From an uncultured bacterium (lineage in GTDB: Bacteria > Bacillota > Clostridia > Lachnospirales > Lachnospiraceae), in assembly GCA_947071365.1 (NCBI GenBank), contig CAMTFT010000118.1:1-6272 (forward strand): a DNA stretch of 6,272 bases. Direction: 5' to 3'. Positions 1 to 4,941 of the stretch are shown here, piece by piece. Every line of letters starts with the position of its first letter. The first letter of the stretch is position 1. A program made the translations under genes and the position numbers. A model generated the notes under the pieces. That model was not told the DNA's origin, made no database searches, and saw only the letters and a list, made by a program, of their open reading frames with translations.

Positions 1-55
1 CGGCATACGCGATGTAGCTCCGTCTCGTGTGATCGGAGATGTGTATAAGAGACAG
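1..55 (+). other. Sequencing adapter: P7 primer, index and Nextera Read 2 adapter
   Basis: This is library sequence, not genome. Bases 1-13 match the 3' part of the Illumina P7 primer (CGGCATACGAGAT) with one mismatch at base 10. Bases 14-21 (GTAGCTCC) sit where the 8-base i7 index belongs. Bases 22-36 match the Nextera Read 2 stem GTCTCGTGGGCTCGG with mismatches at 30 and 32. Bases 37-55 are an exact 19-base Tn5 mosaic end. Genuine DNA begins at about base 56. The mismatches are what low-quality read ends would give. It should be trimmed before any use, and no mobile element should be inferred from the mosaic end. Confidence 0.97.
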
Positions 56-75
56 TTTCAGGAGTGAAAATAAAG

Positions 76-498
76 ATGGATATACAAAATGAAAAATGTG
101 TGATGGTACTTGATGAAAATCTGCCGCTGGGCGTTGTGGCAAACACGGCGGCCATCATGGGAATTACACTGGGCAAAAAAATGCCGGAGGTCGTGGGTGT
201 TGATGTCACGGATGAAAACGGAAATGAGCATCCTGGAATTATTGAATTTCCGGTGCCAATCCTTAAGGGTACACCGGAGCGCATCAGGGAAATCAGAGAA
301 AAGCTGTACCAGCCGGATTTTCAGGATGTGACGGTGGTGGATTTCTCTGATCTGGCACAGGGCTGCCGGACGTATGAGGAATTTATCAGGAAGATGGGAC
401 ATACAAGAGAAGATACGTTGCAGTATCTCGGGCTTGCTATTTGCGGGGCGAAGAAGAAGGTAAATAAGCTTACGGGCAGCATGCCGTTGCTGAGGTAA
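76..498 (+). CDS. DUF2000 family protein
   Basis: A complete 140-residue protein of the DUF2000 family, whose members have a fold like peptidyl-tRNA hydrolase 2; no biochemical role is established that I can state. Recognisable family signatures are the N-terminal KCVMVLDENLPLGVVANTAA (residues 7-26), LGKKMPEVVG, a central HPGIIEFPVPIL stretch, a TYEEF segment and the C-terminal VNKLTGSMPLLR that ends the family. Length is typical. I chose the ATG at 76: a purine-rich AGGAG lies at 60-64, 11 bases upstream, whereas the in-frame GTG at 64 would overlap that site. The upstream neighbour is lost to the adapter junction, so operon membership on that side is unknown. The next gene begins 122 bases downstream with its own promoter. 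I see no clear terminator behind this gene. Confidence 0.9.
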   Translation: MDIQNEKCVMVLDENLPLGVVANTAAIMGITLGKKMPEVVGVDVTDENGNEHPGIIEFPVPILKGTPERIREIREKLYQPDFQDVTVVDFSDLAQGCRTYEEFIRKMGHTREDTLQYLGLAICGAKKKVNKLTGSMPLLR

Positions 499-575
499 AA
501 CAGAGAAATAAGTTAATTGGTTGGATGAGTTGTCCTGAAATTTTCGTAAAGCCCCTGTTTCGGAGAAGAAAAGTA

Positions 576-584
576 TGATACAAT
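576..584 (+). promoter_or_regulatory. Extended -10 promoter of the peroxiredoxin gene
   Basis: TGATACAAT is an extended -10 element (TGn followed by TACAAT at 579-584), placed 22 bases before the ribosome binding site. The -35 region (around 556-561) matches consensus poorly, which an extended -10 can compensate. Expected start of transcription is near 591, giving a leader of about 30 bases. I see no PerR-like palindrome around it. Confidence 0.5.
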
Positions 585-620
585 CGTATGAACAGTGTGG
601 TAAGACAGGAGGAATTTACG

Positions 621-1073
621 ATGTTGGAAACAGGAACAAAGGCTCCGGCTTTTGAATTGCCGGATCAGAACGGACAACTGCATTCTCTGGAGGAATTCAA
701 AGGGAAAAAGGTAGTGTTGTATTTTTACCCGAAGGACAATACACCGGGCTGCACGAAGCAGGCCTGCGGCTTTGGTGAGCGTTATCCTCATTTTCAGGAG
801 AAGAGCGCTGTTGTCATAGGAATCAGCAAGGACAGCGTATCGTCTCACAAAAAGTTTGAGGAAAAATATAATCTGCCCTTCCTTCTCCTTTCGGATACGG
901 AGCTGACTGCGATTCAGGCGTATGATGTCTGGAAGGAAAAGAACATGTATGGCAAGAAGACGATGGGCGTTGTGCGCACCACGTACCTGATCGATGAGGA
1001 AGGCACGATTGTGAAGGCATTCGGAAAGGTAAAGGCGGCGGAGAATGCGCAGCAGATGTTGGAGCTGATATAA
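621..1073 (+). CDS. bcp: Thioredoxin-dependent peroxiredoxin, PrxQ/Bcp type
   Basis: A complete 150-residue cytoplasmic peroxidase of the AhpC/TSA superfamily that reduces hydrogen peroxide and organic hydroperoxides, with thioredoxin as the usual reductant. The active-site stretch YFYPKDNTPGCTKQAC has the peroxidatic cysteine at C44, after the conserved T41-P42-G43, and a second cysteine at C49. That five-residue spacing on one helix is the PrxQ/Bcp atypical 2-Cys arrangement. The conserved active-site arginine is R119 in VVRTTYLID. Length matches the family. I chose the ATG at 621 because AGGAGG (607-612) lies 8 bases before it; the in-frame ATG at 588 would add 11 non-family residues and has no such site. 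It is transcribed alone, with an extended -10 promoter before it and a strong hairpin terminator 25 bases after its stop. No anomalies seen. Confidence 0.96.
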   Translation: MLETGTKAPAFELPDQNGQLHSLEEFKGKKVVLYFYPKDNTPGCTKQACGFGERYPHFQEKSAVVIGISKDSVSSHKKFEEKYNLPFLLLSDTELTAIQAYDVWKEKNMYGKKTMGVVRTTYLIDEEGTIVKAFGKVKAAENAQQMLELI

Positions 1074-1097
1074 GAAGTTTGAAAATCACCAAATAGT

Positions 1098-1145
1098 AAA
1101 AGAGACAGTAAAGCGCGTAGTTATGCGTTTTGCTGTCTCTTTTTT
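1098..1145 (+). terminator. Rho-independent terminator after the peroxiredoxin gene
   Basis: AAAAGAGACAG (1098-1108) pairs perfectly with CTGTCTCTTTT (1133-1143). The intervening bases continue the stem (TAAAGCGC against GCGTTTTG with G-T wobbles) to a small loop near 1119-1122. A run of six T (1140-1145) follows. On the minus strand the same hairpin is followed by TTTTACTATTT, so it may also stop transcription arriving from the convergent minus-strand RHH gene. The AAGAGACAG arm resembles the Tn5 mosaic end by chance; the self-complementary arms show that it is a terminator. Confidence 0.93.
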
Positions 1146-1153
1146 GTTGTAAG

Positions 1154-1240
1154 TTCGCATTGGCCTTCGTCGGAAACACAAATTTTCCAATCCATCTGTT
1201 AGACTGAAATCAGGTGGAAAAAGGCCATTATAACGGCGAA
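1154..1240. repeat. Nested inverted repeats between convergent genes
   Basis: There is no gene between the terminator at 1143 and the minus-strand stop at 1242. The stretch contains three nested complementary pairs: TTCGC (1154-1158) with GCGAA (1236-1240), TGGCCTT (1161-1167) with AAGGCCA (1221-1227), and TCCATCTG (1191-1198) with CAGGTGGA (1211-1218, one G-T pair). It could fold into one long interrupted stem in RNA from either strand. No T run follows, so a standard terminator is unlikely. It may be the structured 3' end of the minus-strand RHH transcript, or a decayed element. Function unknown. Confidence 0.35.
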
Positions 1241-1241
1241 T

Positions 1242-1412
1242 TCAATGCTCAGATTTTTTCTGTTGTTTTTTGATTTCAGCAAGTCCCAGACGAATCAGCT
1301 CGATGGTAGCCTGGTTGCGTGTCTGATAACGGTGTTCGAAGCGGAAATCTTCTACTTCTTTGAACATTTCTTCGTCCAGAGTAATGGAGTAACGTGGTTT
1401 TTCTGTTGCCAT
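1242..1412 (-). CDS. Small ribbon-helix-helix DNA-binding protein
   Basis: A 56-residue protein on the minus strand, short enough to be missed by common ORF cut-offs. The translation begins MATEKPRYSITLDEEM and fits the Arc/MetJ ribbon-helix-helix plan: a beta strand that would contact DNA (PRYSITLD, residues 6-13), helix A (EEMFKEVEDFRFEHR) and helix B beginning at N33 (NQATIELIRLGLAEIKK), then a basic tail. The start is supported by GGAGGTG (1423-1429), 10 bases before the ATG, and by a TATAAT -10 on the same strand at 1441-1436. All five arginines use CGT or CGC codons, with no AGA or AGG, unlike the plus-strand RHH gene; this suggests efficient translation. It probably acts as a dimeric repressor or autorepressor. 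An antitoxin role is possible, but no toxin gene is adjacent. Its helix B (LIRLGLAEIKK) resembles that of the divergent RHH protein (LIRTGLDALKK). Confidence 0.85.
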   Translation of the reverse strand: MATEKPRYSITLDEEMFKEVEDFRFEHRYQTRNQATIELIRLGLAEIKKQQKKSEH

Positions 1413-1435
1413 AGTGGTGCTTCACCTCCGCACCT

Positions 1436-1464
1436 ATTATAACATCAGTGAACCAGACATGCAA
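1436..1464 (-). promoter_or_regulatory. Promoter of the minus-strand RHH gene
   Basis: Read on the minus strand, TATAAT (1441-1436) is a perfect -10. TTGCAT (1464-1459) lies 17 bases upstream as a -35 with the first three bases matching consensus. The expected transcription start, about 1429-1431, falls at the edge of the ribosome binding site, so the leader would be only about 17-19 bases long. Confidence 0.6.
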
Positions 1465-1485
1465 GAGACGCAGTGGTTTTTGGTA

Positions 1486-1515
1486 TTGACAATGGAAGAA
1501 TACAACTACTATAAT
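1486..1515 (+). promoter_or_regulatory. Full-consensus promoter of the plus-strand RHH gene
   Basis: TTGACA (1486-1491) and TATAAT (1510-1515) both match the sigma-A consensus exactly, with an 18-base spacer. Transcription should start near 1521-1523. This rules out translation from the upstream in-frame ATG at 1414 and supports the GTG at 1570 as start. A promoter this strong would normally need repression, which fits the direct repeat just downstream. Confidence 0.85.
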
Positions 1516-1516
1516 G

Positions 1517-1548
1517 TAACCAGAGAATCACCTAACCATGTAATCACC
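1517..1548 (+). repeat. Tandem 16-base direct repeat, candidate RHH operator
   Basis: Two adjacent copies, TAACCAGAGAATCACC (1517-1532) and TAACCATGTAATCACC (1533-1548), are identical at 13 of 16 positions; the differences fall in the middle three bases. They begin two bases after the -10 and cover the expected transcription start, the usual place for a repressor site. RHH repressors commonly bind tandem half-sites as arrays of dimers. A partial third copy, GAACCAGA (1450-1457), lies inside the divergent minus-strand promoter. Which of the two RHH proteins binds is not known. Confidence 0.55.
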
Positions 1549-1569
1549 AAGCGAAAAGGAGAGAAGGGC

Positions 1570-1752
1570 GTGGATACGAAAAAGAGACGATTTATACTGT
1601 CTGTGCCATCCGATATTGAAGCGGATATTGCCGATATGAAACAGACATTGTTTCAGGATATGTCTTATTCGGAGATGTATCGGGTGCTGATTCGTACAGG
1701 CTTGGATGCTTTAAAAAAAGAGGAAAAAAGGAGAAAAGGAAATGAAAAGTAG
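1570..1752 (+). CDS. Second small ribbon-helix-helix DNA-binding protein
   Basis: A 60-residue protein starting at GTG 1570, with AGGAG at 1557-1561 giving an 8-base spacer and a full-consensus promoter 55 bases upstream. The open frame extends back to an ATG at 1414, but those extra codons lie across and before the promoter, and the RHH domain begins only after residue 5 of the short form. The domain shows a beta strand (RRFILSVP, residues 6-13), helix A (DIEADIADMKQTLFQ), a turn (MSYSE) and helix B (MYRVLIRTGLDALKK), followed by a very basic lysine/arginine tail. It is probably a dimeric transcriptional repressor controlling its own operon. Its last 11 bases overlap the next gene, whose ribosome binding site lies inside this frame, so the two are likely translationally coupled. 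It may be a diverged paralogue of the minus-strand RHH protein. Confidence 0.8.
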   Translation: MDTKKRRFILSVPSDIEADIADMKQTLFQDMSYSEMYRVLIRTGLDALKKEEKRRKGNEK

Positions 1753-2656
1753 AACAGTAAAATTGCTTGCAGCAGCAATAATTGCCGGGAATATGATGAT
1801 GGGAGGCACAGTAAGTACGCTGGCGGAGGAAGCCACGGAAGCTGTAACAATGGAAGAAGTCAACAGTTCGGAGACTATAACAACAGAAATAGAAATTGCA
1901 GAGGACAGTCAGAAAGCCGCGACAGTCGAAAAGACAGATGGTCAGGAAGCGGCATCGCCTGATGAATCGTATCTGTATGGAGTCTGGAGACTGGAGAACG
2001 GGGTGCGTATTCTGTTAATGCCGGATGGGCGAATGTATGAGTGGAATATGGCAGACTGTATTTTTTATGGCACCTGTGAAATAGAGAAGAATCAGGCTGT
2101 GCTTGATCAGGATATGATGTCCCCTGAGCTTCGCAAGACATCACCCGAAATAAATTCTGTCTCAATGGAGTTACAGACAATTGCGGAAGGGGATCTGGAA
2201 GCTGGAGATACCATTACGGAGGACAAATATAATATTGAGGTTGGCAAGGACAAGATGCTGGTCATAAAGGTTCAGTATACAGACGCTTCTGATCCGCTGA
2301 GTCCTGATGAGGTCGAAGAGGTTTTGTACGCATACAAAGGAAAAAATATGATGGATTACCTGATGATGCTGTTTGAAAATACGACCTGGGAAATGAACGG
2401 AAATGTGCTGACGGTAGGAGAGTGCGAGGGGCTTAGCTCTTTGCCGGTGAGCCTGAATGACGGAGAACAGACGGGAAGCATGGAACTGCTTGGTGATGCA
2501 AGGCTTGCTTTCGCCTGGGATGGCGGAAGCACAATCGAATATAACTATGCGACTGCGGATGCAAAGAGCGTTACGTTTACGGATGCGGAGAATCCGGGAA
2601 AAACGATCATATTCACAAGAGTCGATATGGAATCATCAGAAGAAACAGAAATGTAA
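1742..2656 (+). CDS. Exported acidic protein of unknown function
   Basis: A 304-residue protein that I do not recognise. The N-terminus is a clear Sec signal peptide: basic KSRTVK (2-7), a hydrophobic core (residues 8-27) and a probable signal peptidase I site after A28 (STLA before EE). There is no lipobox cysteine. Residues 29-73 are a Glu/Thr-rich linker. The body contains beta-rich stretches such as YGVWRLENGVRILLMPDGRMYEW (79-101) and FENTTWEMNGNVLTV (211-225), which recall small lipocalin-like or DUF5640-like secreted domains of clostridia. That resemblance is weak and by eye only. C106 and C112 could form a disulfide. The protein ends in an acidic tail without a sortase motif or membrane anchor, so it is probably released or retained in the wall by charge. 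AAGGAG (1728-1733) lies 8 bases before the ATG. It overlaps the RHH gene by 11 bases and is likely under its control. Confidence 0.8.
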   Translation: MKSRTVKLLAAAIIAGNMMMGGTVSTLAEEATEAVTMEEVNSSETITTEIEIAEDSQKAATVEKTDGQEAASPDESYLYGVWRLENGVRILLMPDGRMYEWNMADCIFYGTCEIEKNQAVLDQDMMSPELRKTSPEINSVSMELQTIAEGDLEAGDTITEDKYNIEVGKDKMLVIKVQYTDASDPLSPDEVEEVLYAYKGKNMMDYLMMLFENTTWEMNGNVLTVGECEGLSSLPVSLNDGEQTGSMELLGDARLAFAWDGGSTIEYNYATADAKSVTFTDAENPGKTIIFTRVDMESSEETEM

Positions 2657-2697
2657 GAAGACACAATGGAAATATCGCAGTGATAAAACGGTTCGGA

Positions 2698-2725
2698 TTG
2701 CCGGAAGATAGGGGCGGTATATAAG
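2698..2725 (+). promoter_or_regulatory. Weak candidate promoter for the signalling cluster
   Basis: TTGCCG (2698-2703) and TATAAG (2720-2725; overlapping TATATA starts at 2718) are separated by 16 bases in the 87-base gap before the zinc-finger gene. The match is partial. No terminator is visible after the preceding gene, so read-through from the RHH operon is an equally plausible source of transcription. Confidence 0.3.
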
Positions 2726-2743
2726 AAATACGAGGAGCAGGAA

Positions 2744-3781
2744 ATGGATCATGAGGAAATGGAAAAAATATCCGGCTGGCGGTGTCCATACTGTGATGCG
2801 TTGAACGACTGGCAGGACAGTGTGTGTCAGATCTGCGGGGATGGCAGACGGGATGAAGCCGGTGAGGCGGCAGGAAGTCCACAGGTATCCGGTGCAGTGC
2901 GATCGGGAGCAGGAAATTCTCAGACAGCGGGTGCAGCGCAGCCGGGGGCAGGAAATCTACAGGTATCCGGTGCAGTGTGGCCGGGAGCAGGAAACTCTCA
3001 GACAGCGGGTGCAGCGCAGCAGGAATCACAGCCACAAAACATGTATGATGCGCCGCAGCCGGAAGCTCCGGATAGCAGGATATCCGGGACACAGCGGACT
3101 GAGGCGGCTTCACGGGCATCCGCTGTACCGCCACAGAGATGGGAAGACGAGCCGCCGGGAAGATACGTGGCACCGGAAAAACCGAAAAAGAAGCACCGGC
3201 TGCGCAGGTGGTTCGTCAGGCTGTTGGTGGTGACAGCAGTGTTTTTCGGTGTGCTATGTGTTTATTCCGTGATAGGCTCCCGAAAGATAGCGGATCGGGT
3301 CGATCTGGAGCTTTTGGCGGAAATGCCGCAGGGAGTTTCTGACAAGGAAGTGGTATCGTGGCTTGAAGAGCGGGGCTATGAAGTGGATCCATGGATATAT
3401 GAAACGAGCTCCGGTGGGACAGGGATCAGTGAAGGCACATATTTTGTTGATGATCCCGCCATGGATCCGGGAGACTATAGTATCCTCTACAGGATAGAAT
3501 GCGGCGCATATTTTGTGAGCTATATGCGACTTCCAGTACCATGTCGTCTTTCCTGGATTTCCTTTTACGGAAGGCTTACAAAGCGGATGGAGGAAAATGG
3601 CTGGGAAAAACTGTCGGAAGGCACCGTGCCTGTCCTTAATGAGGATTATGGATGGACTGGGCAGGACAGAAAAATGGCTACCTGGAGGGCTGAAAATGGA
3701 GCTGTCTGCTATTTTATGGTGGAGCAGGCGGATTTCTGGGATGCGCATCCGGAATATTACAGACCGTTTAAGCGCCGGTAA
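2744..3781 (+). CDS. Single-pass membrane protein with RanBP2-type zinc finger
   Basis: A 345-residue protein with an unusual layout. Residues 12-31 (W12, C14, C17, N21, C28, C31) fit the RanBP2-type zinc-finger spacing W-x-C-x2-C-x3-N-x6-C-x2-C exactly. Residues 47-92 are a Gly/Ala-rich linker of three and a half 13-residue repeats, followed by a Pro/Ala-rich stretch to about 145. A basic patch (KPKKKHRLRR, 146-155) precedes one transmembrane helix at about 156-178. Residues 179-345 form an unrecognised domain with many aromatic residues. The positive-inside rule puts the zinc finger in the cytoplasm and the C-terminal domain outside. AGGAG (2733-2737) lies 6 bases before the ATG. The phosphatase start follows 29 bases after its stop, and a kinase and a vWA gene come next, so a role as sensor, anchor or substrate of that module is a reasonable inference. 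In bacteria a zinc ribbon with similar spacing is the alternative reading of the finger. Confidence 0.8.
   Translation: MDHEEMEKISGWRCPYCDALNDWQDSVCQICGDGRRDEAGEAAGSPQVSGAVRSGAGNSQTAGAAQPGAGNLQVSGAVWPGAGNSQTAGAAQQESQPQNMYDAPQPEAPDSRISGTQRTEAASRASAVPPQRWEDEPPGRYVAPEKPKKKHRLRRWFVRLLVVTAVFFGVLCVYSVIGSRKIADRVDLELLAEMPQGVSDKEVVSWLEERGYEVDPWIYETSSGGTGISEGTYFVDDPAMDPGDYSILYRIECGAYFVSYMRLPVPCRLSWISFYGRLTKRMEENGWEKLSEGTVPVLNEDYGWTGQDRKMATWRAENGAVCYFMVEQADFWDAHPEYYRPFKRR
2881..3020 (+). repeat. 78-base tandem repeat inside the zinc-finger gene
   Basis: The segment starting ACAGGTATCCGGTGCAGTG at 2881 recurs at 2959 with few changes. It gives one full copy (2881-2958) and a second of about 62 bases (2959-3020). 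In protein each 78-base unit is two diverged 13-residue units (QVSGAVxxGAGNS and QTAGAAQPGAGNL), at residues 47-59, 60-72, 73-85 and a partial 86-92. All copies keep the reading frame, so changes in copy number would alter linker length without breaking the protein. Confidence 0.88.
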
Positions 3782-3810
3782 TGTGTGTGATATCGGGCAG
3801 GGAGGATGTC

Positions 3811-4941
3811 ATGGAGCAATTGAAAAAATTCCTGAAACGGATGAAGCAGGGGCAGGTACGTTCCTGGAAAGATGATGCTGCCGCCTGCCAGGAAGAAGCG
3901 GCGGAATATGGCGGCCTTATTACCAGCCGGGAGGAGCCAGCGGAATATGGCGGCCTTGTTACCAGCCGGGAAGAGCCAGCGGAATACGAAGGCTTTATTA
4001 TCTGTCACGAGCAGGTTGCCGGACAGGGGGAAGATTTTTTCGCGTATGAACGAAACGAGAAAATGGTATTGATGGGTGTTTTTGACGGCTGCGGTGGCAG
4101 CGGAGCAAAGGTGTATCCCGAGTTTGGAAATCATACGGGCGCTTATGTGGCTTCCAGAGCCCTGGCGGGAGCGGTGAAGGGCTGGTTTCGCGGTGAAATT
4201 TCTGTGGCACATGCCCAGAAGAAAGCAGTGGATGATGGGCTGACGGAGATCATAGATGCTGGTTTGAAAAAAGCAATGGATGCTGCTCTGCGCAAATGCA
4301 GGGAAAGCTCCGGCGCAGGTTCCATGCTGCTGGGAAGCCTGAAAAAAGAATTTCCCTCCACGATAGCGGTATTTGCGGCAGAGAAGACGGGGCAAAAATG
4401 CGTATTCTACTGGTGCGGCGATTCGAGAGGCTATGTGCTGGATAGTGGGGGACTTCATCAGGTGACTGTGGATAATACGTCTGTGACGGATGCCATGGCA
4501 AACCTGCGGGAAGACGCCCCGATGACAAATGTTGCCAGCGCTTCCCATCCGTATATAGTACACAGGAGACAGGTGCTTCTGGCACAGCCGTCGATTTTGC
4601 TGACGGCTACGGACGGATGCTTTGGATACCTGCCGACACCGATGGAATTTGAAAAATTACTTCTGGAAACCCTCATGCAGTCTTCCGGCCCTGAAGAGTG
4701 GCGCGATACGCTGATACGCCGGATCGTTCAGGCAGCAGGGGATGATTTTACCATGGCGGTCTGGCTGCAGGGTTTCACGGATTTTGAGGAAGCAAGACAG
4801 AGCCTTAAGCAGAGGTTTGATTATATGCGGAAAAAGTTTCCGCTGAATGAAAAGACAGAGGAGAAAGAGATGTTCCGTCAGTGGGAGACTTACCGTGGAA
4901 CGTATGAGAAGCTGATGGAGAGAAAGCAAAATGGAGATTAG
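3811..4941 (+). CDS. PP2C-family (PPM) serine/threonine protein phosphatase
   Basis: A 376-residue soluble PPM phosphatase that should hydrolyse phosphoserine/phosphothreonine using Mn2+ or Mg2+. Motifs in order: GEDFF with D75, VFDGCGGSG with D92, PSTIAVFA (182-189), WCGDSRGYVLDSGGLHQVT (201-219), LLTATDGCFG with D268, and GDDFTMAVW with D311/D312. All expected metal-binding acidic positions are present, so it should be active. The domain covers about residues 58-320; the last ~55 residues are charged and helical-looking. Residues 31-57 are two copies of a 13-residue repeat that resembles the first strand of the domain. I chose the ATG at 3811: AGGGAGG (3799-3805) lies 5 bases before it, while the in-frame ATG at 3781, overlapping the previous stop, has no ribosome binding site. 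The next gene, a kinase, overlaps by 11 bases, so the opposing enzymes are probably made together. It most likely reverses phosphorylation by that kinase. Confidence 0.93.
   Translation: MEQLKKFLKRMKQGQVRSWKDDAAACQEEAAEYGGLITSREEPAEYGGLVTSREEPAEYEGFIICHEQVAGQGEDFFAYERNEKMVLMGVFDGCGGSGAKVYPEFGNHTGAYVASRALAGAVKGWFRGEISVAHAQKKAVDDGLTEIIDAGLKKAMDAALRKCRESSGAGSMLLGSLKKEFPSTIAVFAAEKTGQKCVFYWCGDSRGYVLDSGGLHQVTVDNTSVTDAMANLREDAPMTNVASASHPYIVHRRQVLLAQPSILLTATDGCFGYLPTPMEFEKLLLETLMQSSGPEEWRDTLIRRIVQAAGDDFTMAVWLQGFTDFEEARQSLKQRFDYMRKKFPLNEKTEEKEMFRQWETYRGTYEKLMERKQNGD
3901..4011 (+). repeat. 39-base tandem repeat at the start of the phosphatase domain
   Basis: Copies start at 3901 and 3940 (GCGGAATATGGCGGCCTT, nearly identical), with a diverged third copy from 3979. 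They encode AEYGGLITSREEP, AEYGGLVTSREEP and then AEYEGFIICHE. The third copy leads straight into the first motif of the PPM domain, so the two upstream copies look like recent in-frame duplications of the first strand of that domain. Confidence 0.9.

Noticed and set aside
37..55. Tn5 mosaic end as evidence of a transposon
   Set aside because: It is joined to Nextera primer sequence, and its partner lies at the other contig end with the Read 1 stem, so it comes from library preparation.
1095..1145. AAGAGACAG / CTGTCTCTT resembling an internal adapter junction
   Set aside because: Only nine core bases match the mosaic end, the flanking adapter stems are absent, and the two arms pair perfectly with a T run behind them, as in an ordinary clostridial terminator.
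1276..1464. 62-residue minus-strand frame overlapping the minus-strand RHH gene
   Set aside because: It is in a different frame from the convincing RHH protein, has no suitable ribosome binding site and has no recognisable domain pattern.
1414..1569. N-terminal extension of the plus-strand RHH protein
   Set aside because: It contains the consensus promoter and the operator-like repeat, and its residues do not look like part of the domain.
1242..1752. Toxin-antitoxin system based on the RHH proteins
   Set aside because: RHH proteins are common antitoxins, but no adjacent gene resembles a ParE, RelE, MazF or similar toxin; the coupled gene encodes an exported protein of unknown type.
3781..3810. 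ATG at 3781 overlapping the previous stop (TAATG) as the phosphatase start
   Set aside because: Stop-start coupling is possible, but no ribosome binding site precedes it, while AGGGAGG stands 5 bases before the in-frame ATG at 3811.
3757..4563. Long minus-strand frame (268 residues) opposite the phosphatase gene
   Set aside because: It is a shadow of the phosphatase coding sequence with no domain pattern; the plus-strand frame carries all PPM motifs.
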